A DNA stretch of 64,000 nt from the NCBI RefSeq assembly GCF_900102625.1, contig NZ_FMZC01000015.1, forward strand, positions 1 to 64,000, in the 5' to 3' direction. How positions within the stretch are numbered: the stretch's first letter is position 1; each line of letters begins with the position of its first letter. This DNA is from Paracidovorax valerianellae (GTDB taxonomy: Bacteria; Pseudomonadota; Gammaproteobacteria; Burkholderiales; Burkholderiaceae_C). The position numbers and the translations under genes were made by a program. Below, in pieces: positions 45,764 to 54,938 of this stretch. Under the pieces are notes generated by a model. The model was not told the DNA's origin. It did not search any database and worked only from the letters and a program-made list of their open reading frames with translations.

Positions 45764-45982
45764 TTAATAGTGCGGCGGCAGTTCGTCGCGCAGGTTGCGC
45801 ACGCCCGCGCCGCCGCCTTCGGGGATCTGCTGGCGAAGCTGCAGTACTTCGCCGATGAGCCGGTCGATCTGTTGCTGCTGGCGGTAGATGGTGAGGTTGA
45901 GCTGGTCCAGCAGGTCTTCGGTGTAGCTGGCCTTGATCTCCAGCTCGTTCAGGCGGTGTTCGGTGGGATTCGTGTCGGGCAT
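45764..45982 (-). CDS. slyX: SlyX family protein
   Basis: A 72-residue coiled-coil protein: HRLNELEIKASYTEDLLDQLN, then a heptad-rich stretch with YRQQQQIDRLIGEVLQL and the conserved C-terminal PPHY. Function unknown although widely conserved. Start ATG 45982. It lies downstream of the aminotransferase gene but is separated from it by a terminator. Confidence 0.88.
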   Translation of the reverse strand: MPDTNPTEHRLNELEIKASYTEDLLDQLNLTIYRQQQQIDRLIGEVLQLRQQIPEGGGAGVRNLRDELPPHY

Positions 45983-46028
45983 GCCGCTATTGAAACCGAT
46001 CGGCCCTGCCCCGCGTGCAAGCACCCGT

Positions 46029-46053
46029 AAAAAGGGGCGCCGAAGCGCCCTGA
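46029..46053 (-). terminator. Rho-independent terminator after the aminotransferase gene
   Basis: On the minus strand CAGGGCGC, loop TTC, GGCGCCCC followed by TTTTT forms a compact hairpin 39 bases past the aminotransferase stop. Confidence 0.88.
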
Positions 46054-46091
46054 TGTGCCGACACCGGTGGTGTCGATCGACGCTGCGGCAC

Positions 46092-47294
46092 TCAGGTGCG
46101 CACGGCCTGCCCCAGGCGGGCCACGCCCTCGCGGATCTTGTCCACATCGGCCGTGGCGAACGACAGGCGCAGCGTGGCGTGGTCCGGCTGGGCGCAAAAG
46201 AACGGCGTGCCCGGCACGAAGGCCACGCCCTGTTCGATGGCTTTTTTGGCCAGCACGTTGCCGTCCGCCACCTGCCCGCGCGCGCCGGTGAGCCGCGCCC
46301 AGACGAAAAGCCCGCCCTGCGGCTGCACGAACTCGATCGCATCGCCCAGTTCCTTGCGCAGCGCATCGCCCATGGCCTGCGCGCGACCGGCGTACACCGC
46401 GCGCACCTTGGCCAGCGTGGCGGGCATGCGGCCCGCCTTCAGGTACTGCGCGGCGGTGGCCTGCGCGAAGGTGCTGGTGTGCGCATCGCTGAACTGCTTG
46501 CACATGGTGGCCTTGGCGAGCAGCTCGGCCGGGGCGATGAGCCAGCCCACGCGCAGGCCCGGGCTCAGCACCTTGCTCAAGGAACCGCAGTGCACGAGCA
46601 AGTCGCGGCTTCCCGGCACATCGGCCGACAGTGCCAGCAGGCTTGGCGGCGGTGCATCGCCGAAGTACAGATCGCCGTAGGGGTCGTCCTCGACGATCAG
46701 CGTCTGGTAGCGGGCGGCCATCTCCAGCACCTTCTTGCGGCGCTCCAGATTCAGCAGCGCGCCGCTGGGGTTGCCGAAAGTGGGAATGAGATAGACGAAC
46801 TTCGGCCGGTGCTCGGGGATGAGCTTTTCCAGCGCATCGGTCTGCACGCCTTCGCCATCGACGGGCGCGCTGATGAGTTCGGCGCCATACAGGCGAAAGC
46901 ACTGGATGGTCGCCAAGAAGGTCGGGCCTTCGACGATGACCTTGTCGCCGGGGCTGATGAGCGTCTTGCCCAGCAGGTCCAGCGCCTGCTGGCTGCCGGT
47001 GGTGACGATGAGGTTGTCGGCCCCCACGGCCTGCGCGCCCTTGGAGGCCATGAAGGCGGCGAGCTGCTCGCGCAGGGGGTTGTAGCCCTCGGTGGCGCCG
47101 TACTGCAGCGCGGCGCCCGGCTCTTCAGCCAGTGCCTGATTGGACGCCTCGCGGATGCCGTCCACATCGAACATGGCGCTGTCCGGAAACCCCCCGGCAA
47201 AGCTGATGATGCCGGGCTTGCCCAGCAGCTTGAAAAGCTCGCGGATGGCGGAGGTCTCTACGTTGTTCAGTCGGTCGGCAAATTGCAAGGGCAT
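46092..47294 (-). CDS. PLP-dependent aminotransferase (2-aminoadipate/MocR-type class I)
   Basis: A 400-residue fold-type I aminotransferase. The PLP lysine is Lys241 in HCGSLSKVLSPGLRVGW. IISFAGGFPDSAMFD, QYGATEGYNPLREQL and VIVEGPTFLATIQCFRLYG are features of the LysN/2-aminoadipate aminotransferase group, which accepts a broad range of amino acids. No regulatory helix-turn-helix domain is fused, so it is an enzyme and not a MocR regulator. Start ATG 47294; followed by a terminator. Exact substrate uncertain. Confidence 0.9.
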   Translation of the reverse strand: MPLQFADRLNNVETSAIRELFKLLGKPGIISFAGGFPDSAMFDVDGIREASNQALAEEPGAALQYGATEGYNPLREQLAAFMASKGAQAVGADNLIVTTGSQQALDLLGKTLISPGDKVIVEGPTFLATIQCFRLYGAELISAPVDGEGVQTDALEKLIPEHRPKFVYLIPTFGNPSGALLNLERRKKVLEMAARYQTLIVEDDPYGDLYFGDAPPPSLLALSADVPGSRDLLVHCGSLSKVLSPGLRVGWLIAPAELLAKATMCKQFSDAHTSTFAQATAAQYLKAGRMPATLAKVRAVYAGRAQAMGDALRKELGDAIEFVQPQGGLFVWARLTGARGQVADGNVLAKKAIEQGVAFVPGTPFFCAQPDHATLRLSFATADVDKIREGVARLGQAVRT

Positions 47295-47397
47295 GGTCGG
47301 GTCTCACTTTCTGGGTGCGATTGTCGCCAAATCGGCACGCTGTTTTCCTGCTTACTACTTATGGGTGCGCCGCCCGGCAGCCGGGCGGGCCACTGGC

Positions 47398-49536
47398 TCA
47401 GCCGGGCACTGCAGCAGGCGCCGGCCTCGGGCCCAGTTGCTGCCACAGGTAGGCGAACTCCAGCGCCAGCAGGTGCGCGCGCTGCGCGTTGTCGGCCGCG
47501 CCGCCATGGCCGCCCTCGGTGTTTTCGTAGTACAGCAGGTCGTGGCCCTGCGCCAACATGCGCGCCGCCATCTTGCGCGCATGGCCGGGGTGCACGCGGT
47601 CGTCGCGCGTGGAAGTGGTGAAGAGCACGCGCGGGTAGCGCACACCGGCACGCACCTGGTGGTAGGGGCTGTAGCGCGCCAGGAAAGCCCAGTCGGCCGG
47701 ATCGTCCGGGTCGCCGTATTCGGCCATCCACGAGGCCCCAGCCAGCAGCGTGTGGTAGCGGCGCATGTCCAGCAGCGGCACCTGGCACACCACCGCGTTG
47801 AACAGATCGGGCCGCTGCACCATGACCGCGCCGACCAGCAGGCCGCCGTTGCTGCCGCCCTGGATGCCCAGGTGCCGTGGCTGGGTCACGCCGCGCGCGA
47901 TGAGGTCTTGCGCCACCGCGATCAGGTCGTCGTAGCTGCGCTGCTTGTGCTCCCGCACCGCGGCCTGGTGCCATGCGGGGCCGAACTCTCCGCCACCGCG
48001 CAGGTTGGCCACGACGAACACGCCGCCGTTCTCGCACCATGCGCGGCCGTAGTCGGCGGCGTACCAGGGCGTTAGCGCCTGCTCGAAGCCGCCGTAGCCA
48101 TACACCAGCGTGGGGTTGCGGCCGTCGGCCTGCGCCCCTTGCGGCCACAGCACGAAATACGGCACACGCGTGCCGTCGGCCGAGGTGGCAAAGCACTGTT
48201 CGGTGCGCATGCCTTGCGCGTCGAAACGCGCCGGGCCGGCCTTGAGCAACTCACGCTCGTCACTCGCGGTGCTGGCCAGGAACAGCGAGCCCGGCGTAAT
48301 GAAGTCGGTGTACGACAGCAGGTAGTGCTCGGCCAGCGGATCGTCGGCCAGCAGCGGGTCGTACAGCGAGGTCACGCCCAGCTGGCCCGGGAACGGCGTG
48401 TCCACCGTGCGGCCGGTAAAAGGGCCCACGTCACCGCCGCCGGGGCGGTGCCACAGCTCCAGCCGCTCGGCCACGTTGTCCATCACCTGCAGCAGAACAT
48501 GGCCGCGGGTGGTGTCGTAGCCGGCCAATGATCGGGTCACGGTCGGCGTGAACAGCGCAGCGGCCACGCGCTCGCCGCGCAGCCACGCCGCTGCATCGGC
48601 ATGCAGCAGCGAGCCGGCGACAAAGCGCTGATCGCCCAGCTCCAGGTCGCTGCGCAGCTGCAGCAGCAGCGTGCCCCGCACGAAGTCGGGAATGGCGTCG
48701 TCCGGCACGTCGAGCAGCACGGGCGCCGGGGGCGCGGCCACGGGGCCTTCGGCCAGCCAGATCTCATGGCGGTAGAAATCGATCATGCGGGTGAACACGG
48801 TGCGCTCGAAGCCGGGCGTGGCGTCCACGCCGACCCCCACGCCCACATCCGAAACCTCGCCCTCGAAAACGGTCACCGCGCTGGTCAGTGGCGTGCCCCG
48901 CTGCCACCGCTTGACGATGCGGGGGTAGCCCGATTCGGTCATCGAGCCCTCGCCGAAATCGGTGCTCACATACACCGTGTCCGCATCGATCCAGCCGAGG
49001 TCCGACTTGGCCTCGGGCAGGTGGAAACCGCCTTCGACGAACTGTTTCGTCGCCAGGTCGAATTCGCGGATTACCGTGGCGTCGGCCCCGCCGCGCGAGA
49101 GCGACACCAGCGCGTGGCGGTAGGCGGGGGCCAGGACTTCGGCGCCGCCCCAGACCCAGTTCTCGCCCTCGGCCACGGCCAGGGCGTCCAGGTCGAGCAC
49201 AGTCTCCCAGGCGGGTTCGCGCTGGCGGTATTCGGCCAGCGTGGTGCGCCGCCACAGACCGCGCCGGTGGTGGCCGTCCTGCCAAAGGTTGTACAGCCAC
49301 TCGCCGCGGCGCACCACGCTGGGAATTCGGTCCTGCGCATCGAGAATGCCGAGCAGTTGCTCACGGGTGGGCGCGTATTCGGGGCGCGCCGTCAGCACGG
49401 CCTCGGAATGGGCATTGCGCTCGCGCACCCAGGCTAGGGCACGGTCGCTGTCCACCGCTTCCAGCCACAAGTAGGGGTCTTCGTCCCGCGCGGGATCGTG
49501 GGCTGGGGATGCGGTGGGCTGCGTGGGTTCGGGCAT
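47398..49536 (-). CDS. Prolyl oligopeptidase family (S9) serine peptidase
   Basis: A 712-residue S9A-type peptidase: an N-terminal segment DEDPYLWLEAVDSDRALAWV, a beta-propeller, and a C-terminal alpha/beta-hydrolase domain with Ser562 (GIQGGSNGG), Asp645/646 (TSTRDDRVHPGH) and His677 (EGGHGG). It cleaves short peptides after proline or basic residues. No signal peptide, so cytoplasmic. Start ATG 49536; the frame is open to 50163 but that part overlaps other genes and is not family-like. Confidence 0.92.
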   Translation of the reverse strand: MPEPTQPTASPAHDPARDEDPYLWLEAVDSDRALAWVRERNAHSEAVLTARPEYAPTREQLLGILDAQDRIPSVVRRGEWLYNLWQDGHHRRGLWRRTTLAEYRQREPAWETVLDLDALAVAEGENWVWGGAEVLAPAYRHALVSLSRGGADATVIREFDLATKQFVEGGFHLPEAKSDLGWIDADTVYVSTDFGEGSMTESGYPRIVKRWQRGTPLTSAVTVFEGEVSDVGVGVGVDATPGFERTVFTRMIDFYRHEIWLAEGPVAAPPAPVLLDVPDDAIPDFVRGTLLLQLRSDLELGDQRFVAGSLLHADAAAWLRGERVAAALFTPTVTRSLAGYDTTRGHVLLQVMDNVAERLELWHRPGGGDVGPFTGRTVDTPFPGQLGVTSLYDPLLADDPLAEHYLLSYTDFITPGSLFLASTASDERELLKAGPARFDAQGMRTEQCFATSADGTRVPYFVLWPQGAQADGRNPTLVYGYGGFEQALTPWYAADYGRAWCENGGVFVVANLRGGGEFGPAWHQAAVREHKQRSYDDLIAVAQDLIARGVTQPRHLGIQGGSNGGLLVGAVMVQRPDLFNAVVCQVPLLDMRRYHTLLAGASWMAEYGDPDDPADWAFLARYSPYHQVRAGVRYPRVLFTTSTRDDRVHPGHARKMAARMLAQGHDLLYYENTEGGHGGAADNAQRAHLLALEFAYLWQQLGPRPAPAAVPG

Positions 49537-49643
49537 GGATTCCTTGGGGCGGCGGTGTTTGCGGGCCGGCAGTGCCGGAGCCGGTCGATTCTCCCCGCAC
49601 CGGCCTTGCCTGTGCCGGGCCAGGGGTTTGGCGCCGGCCCGGC

Positions 49644-49799
49644 TCACTTCGCGGGACGGTCCCGGTCCGTGCTGGAGGGTGCAGCGGCGCGGTCGAACCA
49701 CCACAGCAGACACCACGCCCCGCCCAGCGGCAGAAAGATCACGAGCCAGGCCAGCAGCACATGCAGTACGACGCCTGGCATGGCCGCTGGTCCGTCCAT
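49644..49799 (-). CDS. Small Trp-rich single-helix membrane protein
   Basis: A 51-residue frame on the minus strand, ATG 49799 to TGA 49644. A hydrophobic helix at about 9-30 (VVLHVLLAWLVIFLPLGG) is followed by WCLLWWFDR and a charged tail. The composition is that of a real small membrane protein rather than a shadow frame. It begins 14 bases after the stop of the 104-residue gene upstream. The ribosome binding site is weak and no family is recognised. Confidence 0.45.
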   Translation of the reverse strand: MDGPAAMPGVVLHVLLAWLVIFLPLGGAWCLLWWFDRAAAPSSTDRDRPAK

Positions 49800-49813
49800 C
49801 TGTCAGCGCTTTT

Positions 49814-50128
49814 TCAGTGCATCCAATGGGCCGGCTGCGCGATGCGGCCGAACTCCGCGCGCGGCATGCTGGCGGTGAGCAGGCGCAGGCAGTTGGCCAG
49901 TTCGCCGCGGCGCACGTGCAGCGACACGCGAATGCAATGCCGGCCCGCGTCCACATCGATCGCATAACCCTGCAGCCGCGTGCCCAGGATGCGGTGCAGC
50001 GAGCGGCGCGCCTCCAGCACATCGGTGTGGAACACGCGCAGCGGCAGTGCCACGATGTCGCTGTCGGCGGGGGGCCGCGGAGCGAAGGCCACGCGGTGCA
50101 GGCCTGAAAAAGCGGTGGAAGGTGACAT
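49814..50128 (-). CDS. Conserved-looking hypothetical protein
   Basis: A 104-residue protein from ATG 50128; ATG 50194 would add 22 residues. Its centre, LRVFHTDVLEARRSLHRILG followed by VDAGRHCIRVSLHVRRGEL, reads like a compact alpha/beta domain with alternating strands. No motif is recognised. It faces nth divergently across about 250 bases that show no other gene. Possibly co-transcribed with the small membrane protein that follows. Confidence 0.5.
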   Translation of the reverse strand: MSPSTAFSGLHRVAFAPRPPADSDIVALPLRVFHTDVLEARRSLHRILGTRLQGYAIDVDAGRHCIRVSLHVRRGELANCLRLLTASMPRAEFGRIAQPAHWMH

Positions 50129-50376
50129 GGAACGGCTCGGCACCACAGGGCTTTGCGCCGCAAGGCGAAGGGTGGCGGGCAGCGGGTGGAACATGCGCTG
50201 CAGTCTAGAAGCGGCCGCGTAAAAACGCCGTAAATATTGGCCCCGCGCGAGGCAAATCGCCATCAAGGCCGAACCGCCGCGACCTTTGCCCAAGCCACCG
50301 CGAAAGCCCGGCCGGCTGCGGGACAATGCGGGCTTCCCTGCGTCTGCCCAGCCCTTTCAGAACCCCAATTCCCACC

Positions 50377-51054
50377 ATGAAGACCGCGCTGATCGAACCC
50401 TTCTTCGCCACGCTGAAGGCCGCCAACCCGATGCCCAACACCGAGCTGGAATACACCACCGTGTTCGAACTGCTGGCCGCGGTGCTGCTCTCGGCCCAGG
50501 CGACCGACGTGGGGGTCAACAAGGCCACGCGCAGGCTGTTCCCCGTGGCGGGCACGCCGCAGGCCATCCTGGAGCTGGGGCTGGAAGGTCTGGAGGGCTA
50601 CATCAAGACCATCGGCCTGTACCGCAGCAAGGCCCGGCACCTGCTGGCGACCTGCCGCATCCTGGTCGAGCAGCACGGCGGAGTGGTGCCCCGCACGCGC
50701 GAAGCGCTGGAGGCCCTGCCCGGCGTGGGCCGCAAGACGGCCAACGTGGTGCTGAACGTGGCCTTCGGCCAACCCACCATGGCGGTGGACACGCACATCT
50801 TTCGCGTCAGCAACCGCACAGGACTGGCTCCGGGCAAGAACCCGCTGGCGGTCGAGCTGCAACTGATGAAGCGCGTGCCCCCGGCCTACGCGGTGGACTC
50901 GCACCACTGGCTGATCCTGCTGGGCCGCTACGTATGCCAGGCGCGCAAGCCGCGCTGCTGGGAGTGCGTGGTGGCGCGCTACTGCGACTATCAGCCGAAG
51001 ACGCCGGCCCCTTGGCAAGACGGATCAGCATCAAAAGTGCCTCCAGCGCAATAA
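50377..51054 (+). CDS. nth: Endonuclease III
   Basis: A 225-residue DNA glycosylase/AP lyase that removes oxidised pyrimidines. The helix-hairpin-helix LPGVGRKTANVVL carries the catalytic Lys, followed by the conserved Asp in AVDTHIFRV. The [4Fe-4S] loop is C-x6-C-x2-C-x5-C (CQARKPRCWECVVARYC). The tail of about 15 residues after the cluster is longer than in E. coli Nth. Its last codons (VPPAQ, stop) lie inside a dispersed repeat. Start ATG 50377. Confidence 0.95.
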   Translation: MKTALIEPFFATLKAANPMPNTELEYTTVFELLAAVLLSAQATDVGVNKATRRLFPVAGTPQAILELGLEGLEGYIKTIGLYRSKARHLLATCRILVEQHGGVVPRTREALEALPGVGRKTANVVLNVAFGQPTMAVDTHIFRVSNRTGLAPGKNPLAVELQLMKRVPPAYAVDSHHWLILLGRYVCQARKPRCWECVVARYCDYQPKTPAPWQDGSASKVPPAQ

Positions 51055-51089
51055 CCACTAGGGCGAATAGCTATAAATATAATAGCAAT
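51039..51089 (-). repeat. Dispersed palindromic repeat, copy 5, overlapping the end of nth
   Basis: On the minus strand ATTGCTATTATATTTATAGCT, about 18 bases, then ATTGCGCTGGAGGC. The GCGCTGGAGGC end covers the last five codons and stop of nth. Confidence 0.75.
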
Positions 51090-51164
51090 CCCTGATGAGT
51101 CAGCACGGGGCGGGATTCACTCTTTGCCAAGCCAGCCCGAGCGCATCGGCCGGGGCCTGCCGCC

Positions 51165-52238
51165 TCAGGCGCGCAGTTCGCGCAGCAGCTTGCCCACATC
51201 CAGGCCCTTGGCCTTCTCCTGGATCTGCGGGGTGTAGCGCTGCTGCAGGTTGCGCGCCTCTTCCACCGTGCGCGAGAAGGACGACTTGAGCGACTCCTTG
51301 CTCAGCGTGCGGCCACCGGCGTAGTAGCGCTGCGCCACCTTGCCCAGGGCATAGGTCGTGGCGAACGAAAACGCCGAGCCGGTCGCGGCGCTGCCCACCG
51401 CGCGTCCCATGCCGCCCATCATCTTGCCCAACAGGCCGCCCACCAGCTTGCGGCCGAACTGCTCCACGTACTGCGAGGTCAGCCCCACGCCGACGGTGGC
51501 GAGAAAGTCGGTGATGTGGCCCTTGTCCAGTTCGTAGCCGTACAGCTTGCCGATGCGGTACACCAGCCGCGTCTGGAGCGGGATGATGGCCATGGAAGCG
51601 AGCGACTGCGGCAGCAGCTCCAGCGCGCCGTTGAGTATGGCGGCGTTCATCACCATGGAGTCGATCTCCGCGGCGTGGACGTCAGGGGCAGCTTGTGCCG
51701 GGGTGCCGGCCGGCACCGGTGCCAGCGCGTTGCCCGGGGCGGAGACTGCCGCCGCGCCTGCGGCCACCGCAGCGGCGGCGCCGGCTCCCGCCGTGGTGAA
51801 GGCAGCGGGCTCGGCCCATTGCGGCGATTGCGGCTGGGAAGCAATGGGCGCATCGCGCAACGGGGCGGCGGCCAGCGCATCGGCCTCGCGCACCACGGCG
51901 GCGGCTTCGTCCGGCGCCACCTGCAGGGCCGTTGCCAGGCGCTGCAGGAAAGCCTTTTCCTGCGCGTTGCACACGCCGTCGGCATCACAAACGCCCACCG
52001 CCATTTCATAGGCCAGCTGCCGCAGCGGCGGGGTGTCGAGCGCCTGGGCCGCGTCTTCGATGCGCACGCGCTGCAGCAAAACGTCCTGGTACAGCTTCAT
52101 CAGGTCCAGACCGGTGCCGGCGCTCAGCGACTCGGCCATTTCGCGCAGGTGTTCGCGTTCGCGCTCGTCCTTGTGTTCATCGGCGAAGGCGGCCATCAGG
52201 CTGATGGCCATGACGGCGCGGGTGTGTTCTGGCTGCAT
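51165..52238 (-). CDS. TerB-like / DUF697 domain protein
   Basis: A 357-residue protein. The N-terminal 130 residues look like a TerB-type helical domain (ISLMAAFADEHKDEREREHL, VCDADGVCNAQEKAFLQRLATAL), then an Ala-rich linker of about 60 residues. The C-terminal DUF697 domain (RLVYRIGKLYGYELDKGHITDFLA, GLLGKMMGGMGRAVG) contains amphipathic or membrane-associated helices. TerB domains are linked to tellurite resistance and to stress at membranes; the role of this fusion is unknown. Start ATG 52238. Confidence 0.85.
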   Translation of the reverse strand: MQPEHTRAVMAISLMAAFADEHKDEREREHLREMAESLSAGTGLDLMKLYQDVLLQRVRIEDAAQALDTPPLRQLAYEMAVGVCDADGVCNAQEKAFLQRLATALQVAPDEAAAVVREADALAAAPLRDAPIASQPQSPQWAEPAAFTTAGAGAAAAVAAGAAAVSAPGNALAPVPAGTPAQAAPDVHAAEIDSMVMNAAILNGALELLPQSLASMAIIPLQTRLVYRIGKLYGYELDKGHITDFLATVGVGLTSQYVEQFGRKLVGGLLGKMMGGMGRAVGSAATGSAFSFATTYALGKVAQRYYAGGRTLSKESLKSSFSRTVEEARNLQQRYTPQIQEKAKGLDVGKLLRELRA

Positions 52239-52638
52239 GGGTTGGGTTTCCTTGGTCGGCAAAAAACGTGAATTCGGAGGGGGAGACGGACAGGACCGGC
52301 GATGCGCAGGCCAGCGAAGAGCTCGCTGCCGATCCAGGTTCCCGCTGCGCTGTGTGTTTGGGTTTTGCAGAGGAAAAGGGGGCGCGGCCACTCTGGCAGC
52401 CGCGCCGACCCCGCACCGCATGTAGGCGCGAACGGCCGGTTTTCAAGAGCCACAGCCCTGCCTGCCGACCCCAGCGTGGGCGATGGCCGCCCGGATCGAC
52501 CGCAACGCCTGCCCTGCGCACAGGCAGCGATGCCGGATTTGGCTGACAACGGCACTTCGTCGTCCGCACGACAATGCGGCCTGCCACAACAACACCCTTC
52601 CGCATGCGCCCGCCTGCGGCCCAGAAAGGCTCGTCTTC
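52239..52638. other. Divergent intergenic region, no gene seen
   Basis: About 400 bases between the TerB-like gene and the MHS transporter. Frames crossing it are not conserved-looking, no RNA gene or repeat is recognised, and it should hold both promoters. Confidence 0.5.
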
Positions 52639-53967
52639 ATGACTCCACCCGCCACACCCACGGCCGACACCGACGCAACGGCGCCCCGCGCCTACACCGC
52701 CGAAGAGAAACGCCACCGCGTCTTCTCGATCATGGCGGCCTCGTCGGGCAACCTCGTCGAATGGTTCGACTTCTACGTGTACGCCTTCTCGGCGCTGTAT
52801 TTCGCGCCGGCGTTCTTCCCCAAATCCGATCCCACCGCCCAGTTGCTGAACACGGCCGGCGTGTTCGCCGCAGGCTTTCTCATGCGGCCCATCGGCGGCT
52901 GGCTGTTCGGCCGCATCGCCGACAAATACGGGCGCAAGACGTCAATGCTGATCTCGGTCACCATGATGTGCGCCGGCTCCCTCGTCATCGCCGGGCTGCC
53001 CACCTATGCGGCCATCGGCGCCTGGGCGCCCTTCCTGCTGCTGATGTGCCGCCTGTTCCAGGGGCTGTCGGTGGGCGGCGAATACGGCACCACCGCCACT
53101 TACATGAGCGAAGTGGCGCTGCGCGGACAACGGGGCTTTTTCTCGTCGTTCCAGTACGTGACGCTGATCGGCGGGCAACTGCTGGCCGTGCTGGTCATCG
53201 TGATTCTGGAAACGCTGCTCAGCGAGGCGGAACTGAAAGCCTGGGGCTGGCGCATTCCCTTCGTGATCGGCGCCATTTCAGCCGTGGTCGCGCTGCTGCT
53301 GCGCCGCACCCTGCATGAAACGCAGACCGACGCCGCCAGGCAGAACAAGGAAGCCGGCACCATGGCCGGCCTGTTCCGCCACCACAAGGCAGCGTTCTTC
53401 ACCGTGCTGGGCTACACGGCCGGCGGCTCGCTGATCTTCTACACTTTTACCACCTACATGCAGAAGTACCTGGTGAACACCGTGGGCCTGCCGATCAAGA
53501 CCACCAGCTACGTGATGACCTGCGCGCTGTTCGTGTACATGTGCATGCAGCCGCTGTTCGGGGCGCTGTCGGACCGCATCGGGCGGCGCAACAACATGCT
53601 GCTGTTCGGCGCCCTGGGCGCCCTCTGCACCGTGCCCATCCTCACCGCGCTGCAGCACACGACCAGTCCCTATGTCGCCTTCGCGTTGATCGCGCTGGCG
53701 CTGGCGATCGTGAGCTTCTACACCTCCATCAGCGGCATCGTGAAGGCCGAAATGTTCCCGCCCGAAGTGCGCGCGCTCGGCGTGGGCCTCGCCTATGCGG
53801 TGGCGAATGCGATCTTCGGCGGGTCGGCCGAATACGTCGCGCTGGGGCTCAAATCCATCGGCCACGAAACGGTTTTCTTCTGGTACGTGACGGGGATGAT
53901 GGTGCTGGCGTTCGTCGTGAGCCTGCGCCTGCCGCGTCAGGCGAGCTATCTGCACCACGACCATTGA
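52639..53967 (+). CDS. MHS-family MFS transporter (KgtP-like)
   Basis: A 442-residue permease with 12 predicted helices. [14 protein letters not shown] after the first helix and [21 protein letters not shown] are signatures of the metabolite:H+ symporter family. [19 protein letters not shown] resembles the alpha-ketoglutarate permease KgtP. Probably imports a dicarboxylate such as 2-oxoglutarate, though the exact substrate is inferred. Start ATG 52639. Confidence 0.9.
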   Translation: MTPPATPTADTDATAPRAYTAEEKRHRVFSIMAASSGNLVEWFDFYVYAFSALYFAPAFFPKSDPTAQLLNTAGVFAAGFLMRPIGGWLFGRIADKYGRKTSMLISVTMMCAGSLVIAGLPTYAAIGAWAPFLLLMCRLFQGLSVGGEYGTTATYMSEVALRGQRGFFSSFQYVTLIGGQLLAVLVIVILETLLSEAELKAWGWRIPFVIGAISAVVALLLRRTLHETQTDAARQNKEAGTMAGLFRHHKAAFFTVLGYTAGGSLIFYTFTTYMQKYLVNTVGLPIKTTSYVMTCALFVYMCMQPLFGALSDRIGRRNNMLLFGALGALCTVPILTALQHTTSPYVAFALIALALAIVSFYTSISGIVKAEMFPPEVRALGVGLAYAVANAIFGGSAEYVALGLKSIGHETVFFWYVTGMMVLAFVVSLRLPRQASYLHHDH

Positions 53968-54100
53968 TGCGGTAGCTACGCAGCGGGAGGCGGTCACGGT
54001 CGCATGCCGCTGAGCGCGCCCTGCCCGGCTTCGGTGGCTGGCCTGATGCGTGCGATGGCTACGACACCCCGCCATCGCCGCAACGGCAGCGGTCAAGCCG

Positions 54101-54883
54101 TCAAACGGCTGCAGTGCCTGGTTGCCGGGGCGCCAGCCCCAGTGCCGCCAACTCCGGCGAAACGCCTTCCCAAACCACGTCGCACCCGGGCGCCAGCCGC
54201 TCCGACGGCAGCGCCGGCGTGCGCAGCGCCCATTGCGCGCCGGCCACTACGCTGTCGATCACCGGAACGCCCACCTCGGGTTGAATGGCGTCTGCCATGC
54301 CGGCGAGGCCTGCACCGCCCAGGATGACGGCCTGCACGCCCATCTGCCGCACGACGTCGCGGCAGGCCTGGGCCAGCAGCGCGCGCGCGGCGGCGGGGTC
54401 GGCCGCCAGTTGGGCGCCGGTGGGCGCCACCGTGTGGATCCCTGCCAGCATGGGCGCATGCCCCAGCGCCTGCGCCAGGCGCTGCAGCATCGGCCCCCAA
54501 CGTTCCCCTCCCGTGACGATCCCGAAGCGCCCATGCCGCGCCGCGGTGATGAACGAAGCCTCGGCCAATCCGGTTACCGGCACGGGGCTGCTTTCGCGCA
54601 GCGCCATCAGGCCGGGGTCGCCGAAGCAACCCACGAGCACCGCATCGGGTGCGCTGTCGCCATCGCTACCGCTATCGCCGACGCCTGATGCGGCGGCCCA
54701 GGCGTCCAGCGCCGCATGCGAAGCCACTGCATAGCTGGCCTCGCAGGCGATGTAGGGCGCACCGAAGCGCGCGGTGACCGTGCGCACCTGCACGTGCGAG
54801 CCGGCAGCCGCCTGCACGTGGCGCTGCAGCAGCGCGCTCACGCTGGCCGAGGTGTTGGGGTTGATCACGAGCAGCTGGCGCAC
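54101..54883 (-). CDS. Aspartate/glutamate/hydantoin racemase family protein
   Basis: A 260-residue protein of the Asp/Glu racemase superfamily, hydantoin-racemase-like. VINPNTSASVS at the start and LVGCFGDPG with the first catalytic Cys are present. The second catalytic position reads ILGGAGLAGM, with Gly where a Cys is usual, so classical two-base racemisation may not be possible. Start GTG 54883 with AAAGGA seven bases upstream. Last gene of the ABC transporter/GntR operon, suggesting it acts on the imported compound. Confidence 0.85.
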   Translation of the reverse strand: MRQLLVINPNTSASVSALLQRHVQAAAGSHVQVRTVTARFGAPYIACEASYAVASHAALDAWAAASGVGDSGSDGDSAPDAVLVGCFGDPGLMALRESSPVPVTGLAEASFITAARHGRFGIVTGGERWGPMLQRLAQALGHAPMLAGIHTVAPTGAQLAADPAAARALLAQACRDVVRQMGVQAVILGGAGLAGMADAIQPEVGVPVIDSVVAGAQWALRTPALPSERLAPGCDVVWEGVSPELAALGLAPRQPGTAAV

Positions 54884-54938
54884 GCGGGTCCTTTCGGTGG
54901 CTGGGGTGCCGAGGCTGGCTTGGCCGGCTTCGCGGGAG

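Noticed and set aside
46092-47294. MocR-type transcriptional regulator
   Set aside because: No N-terminal helix-turn-helix domain; the whole protein is an aminotransferase.
49537-50163. Upstream extension of the S9 peptidase to 921 residues
   Set aside because: The added part is low-complexity, overlaps two other likely genes on the same strand in another frame, and the family starts at the DEDPYLWLE segment just after ATG 49536.
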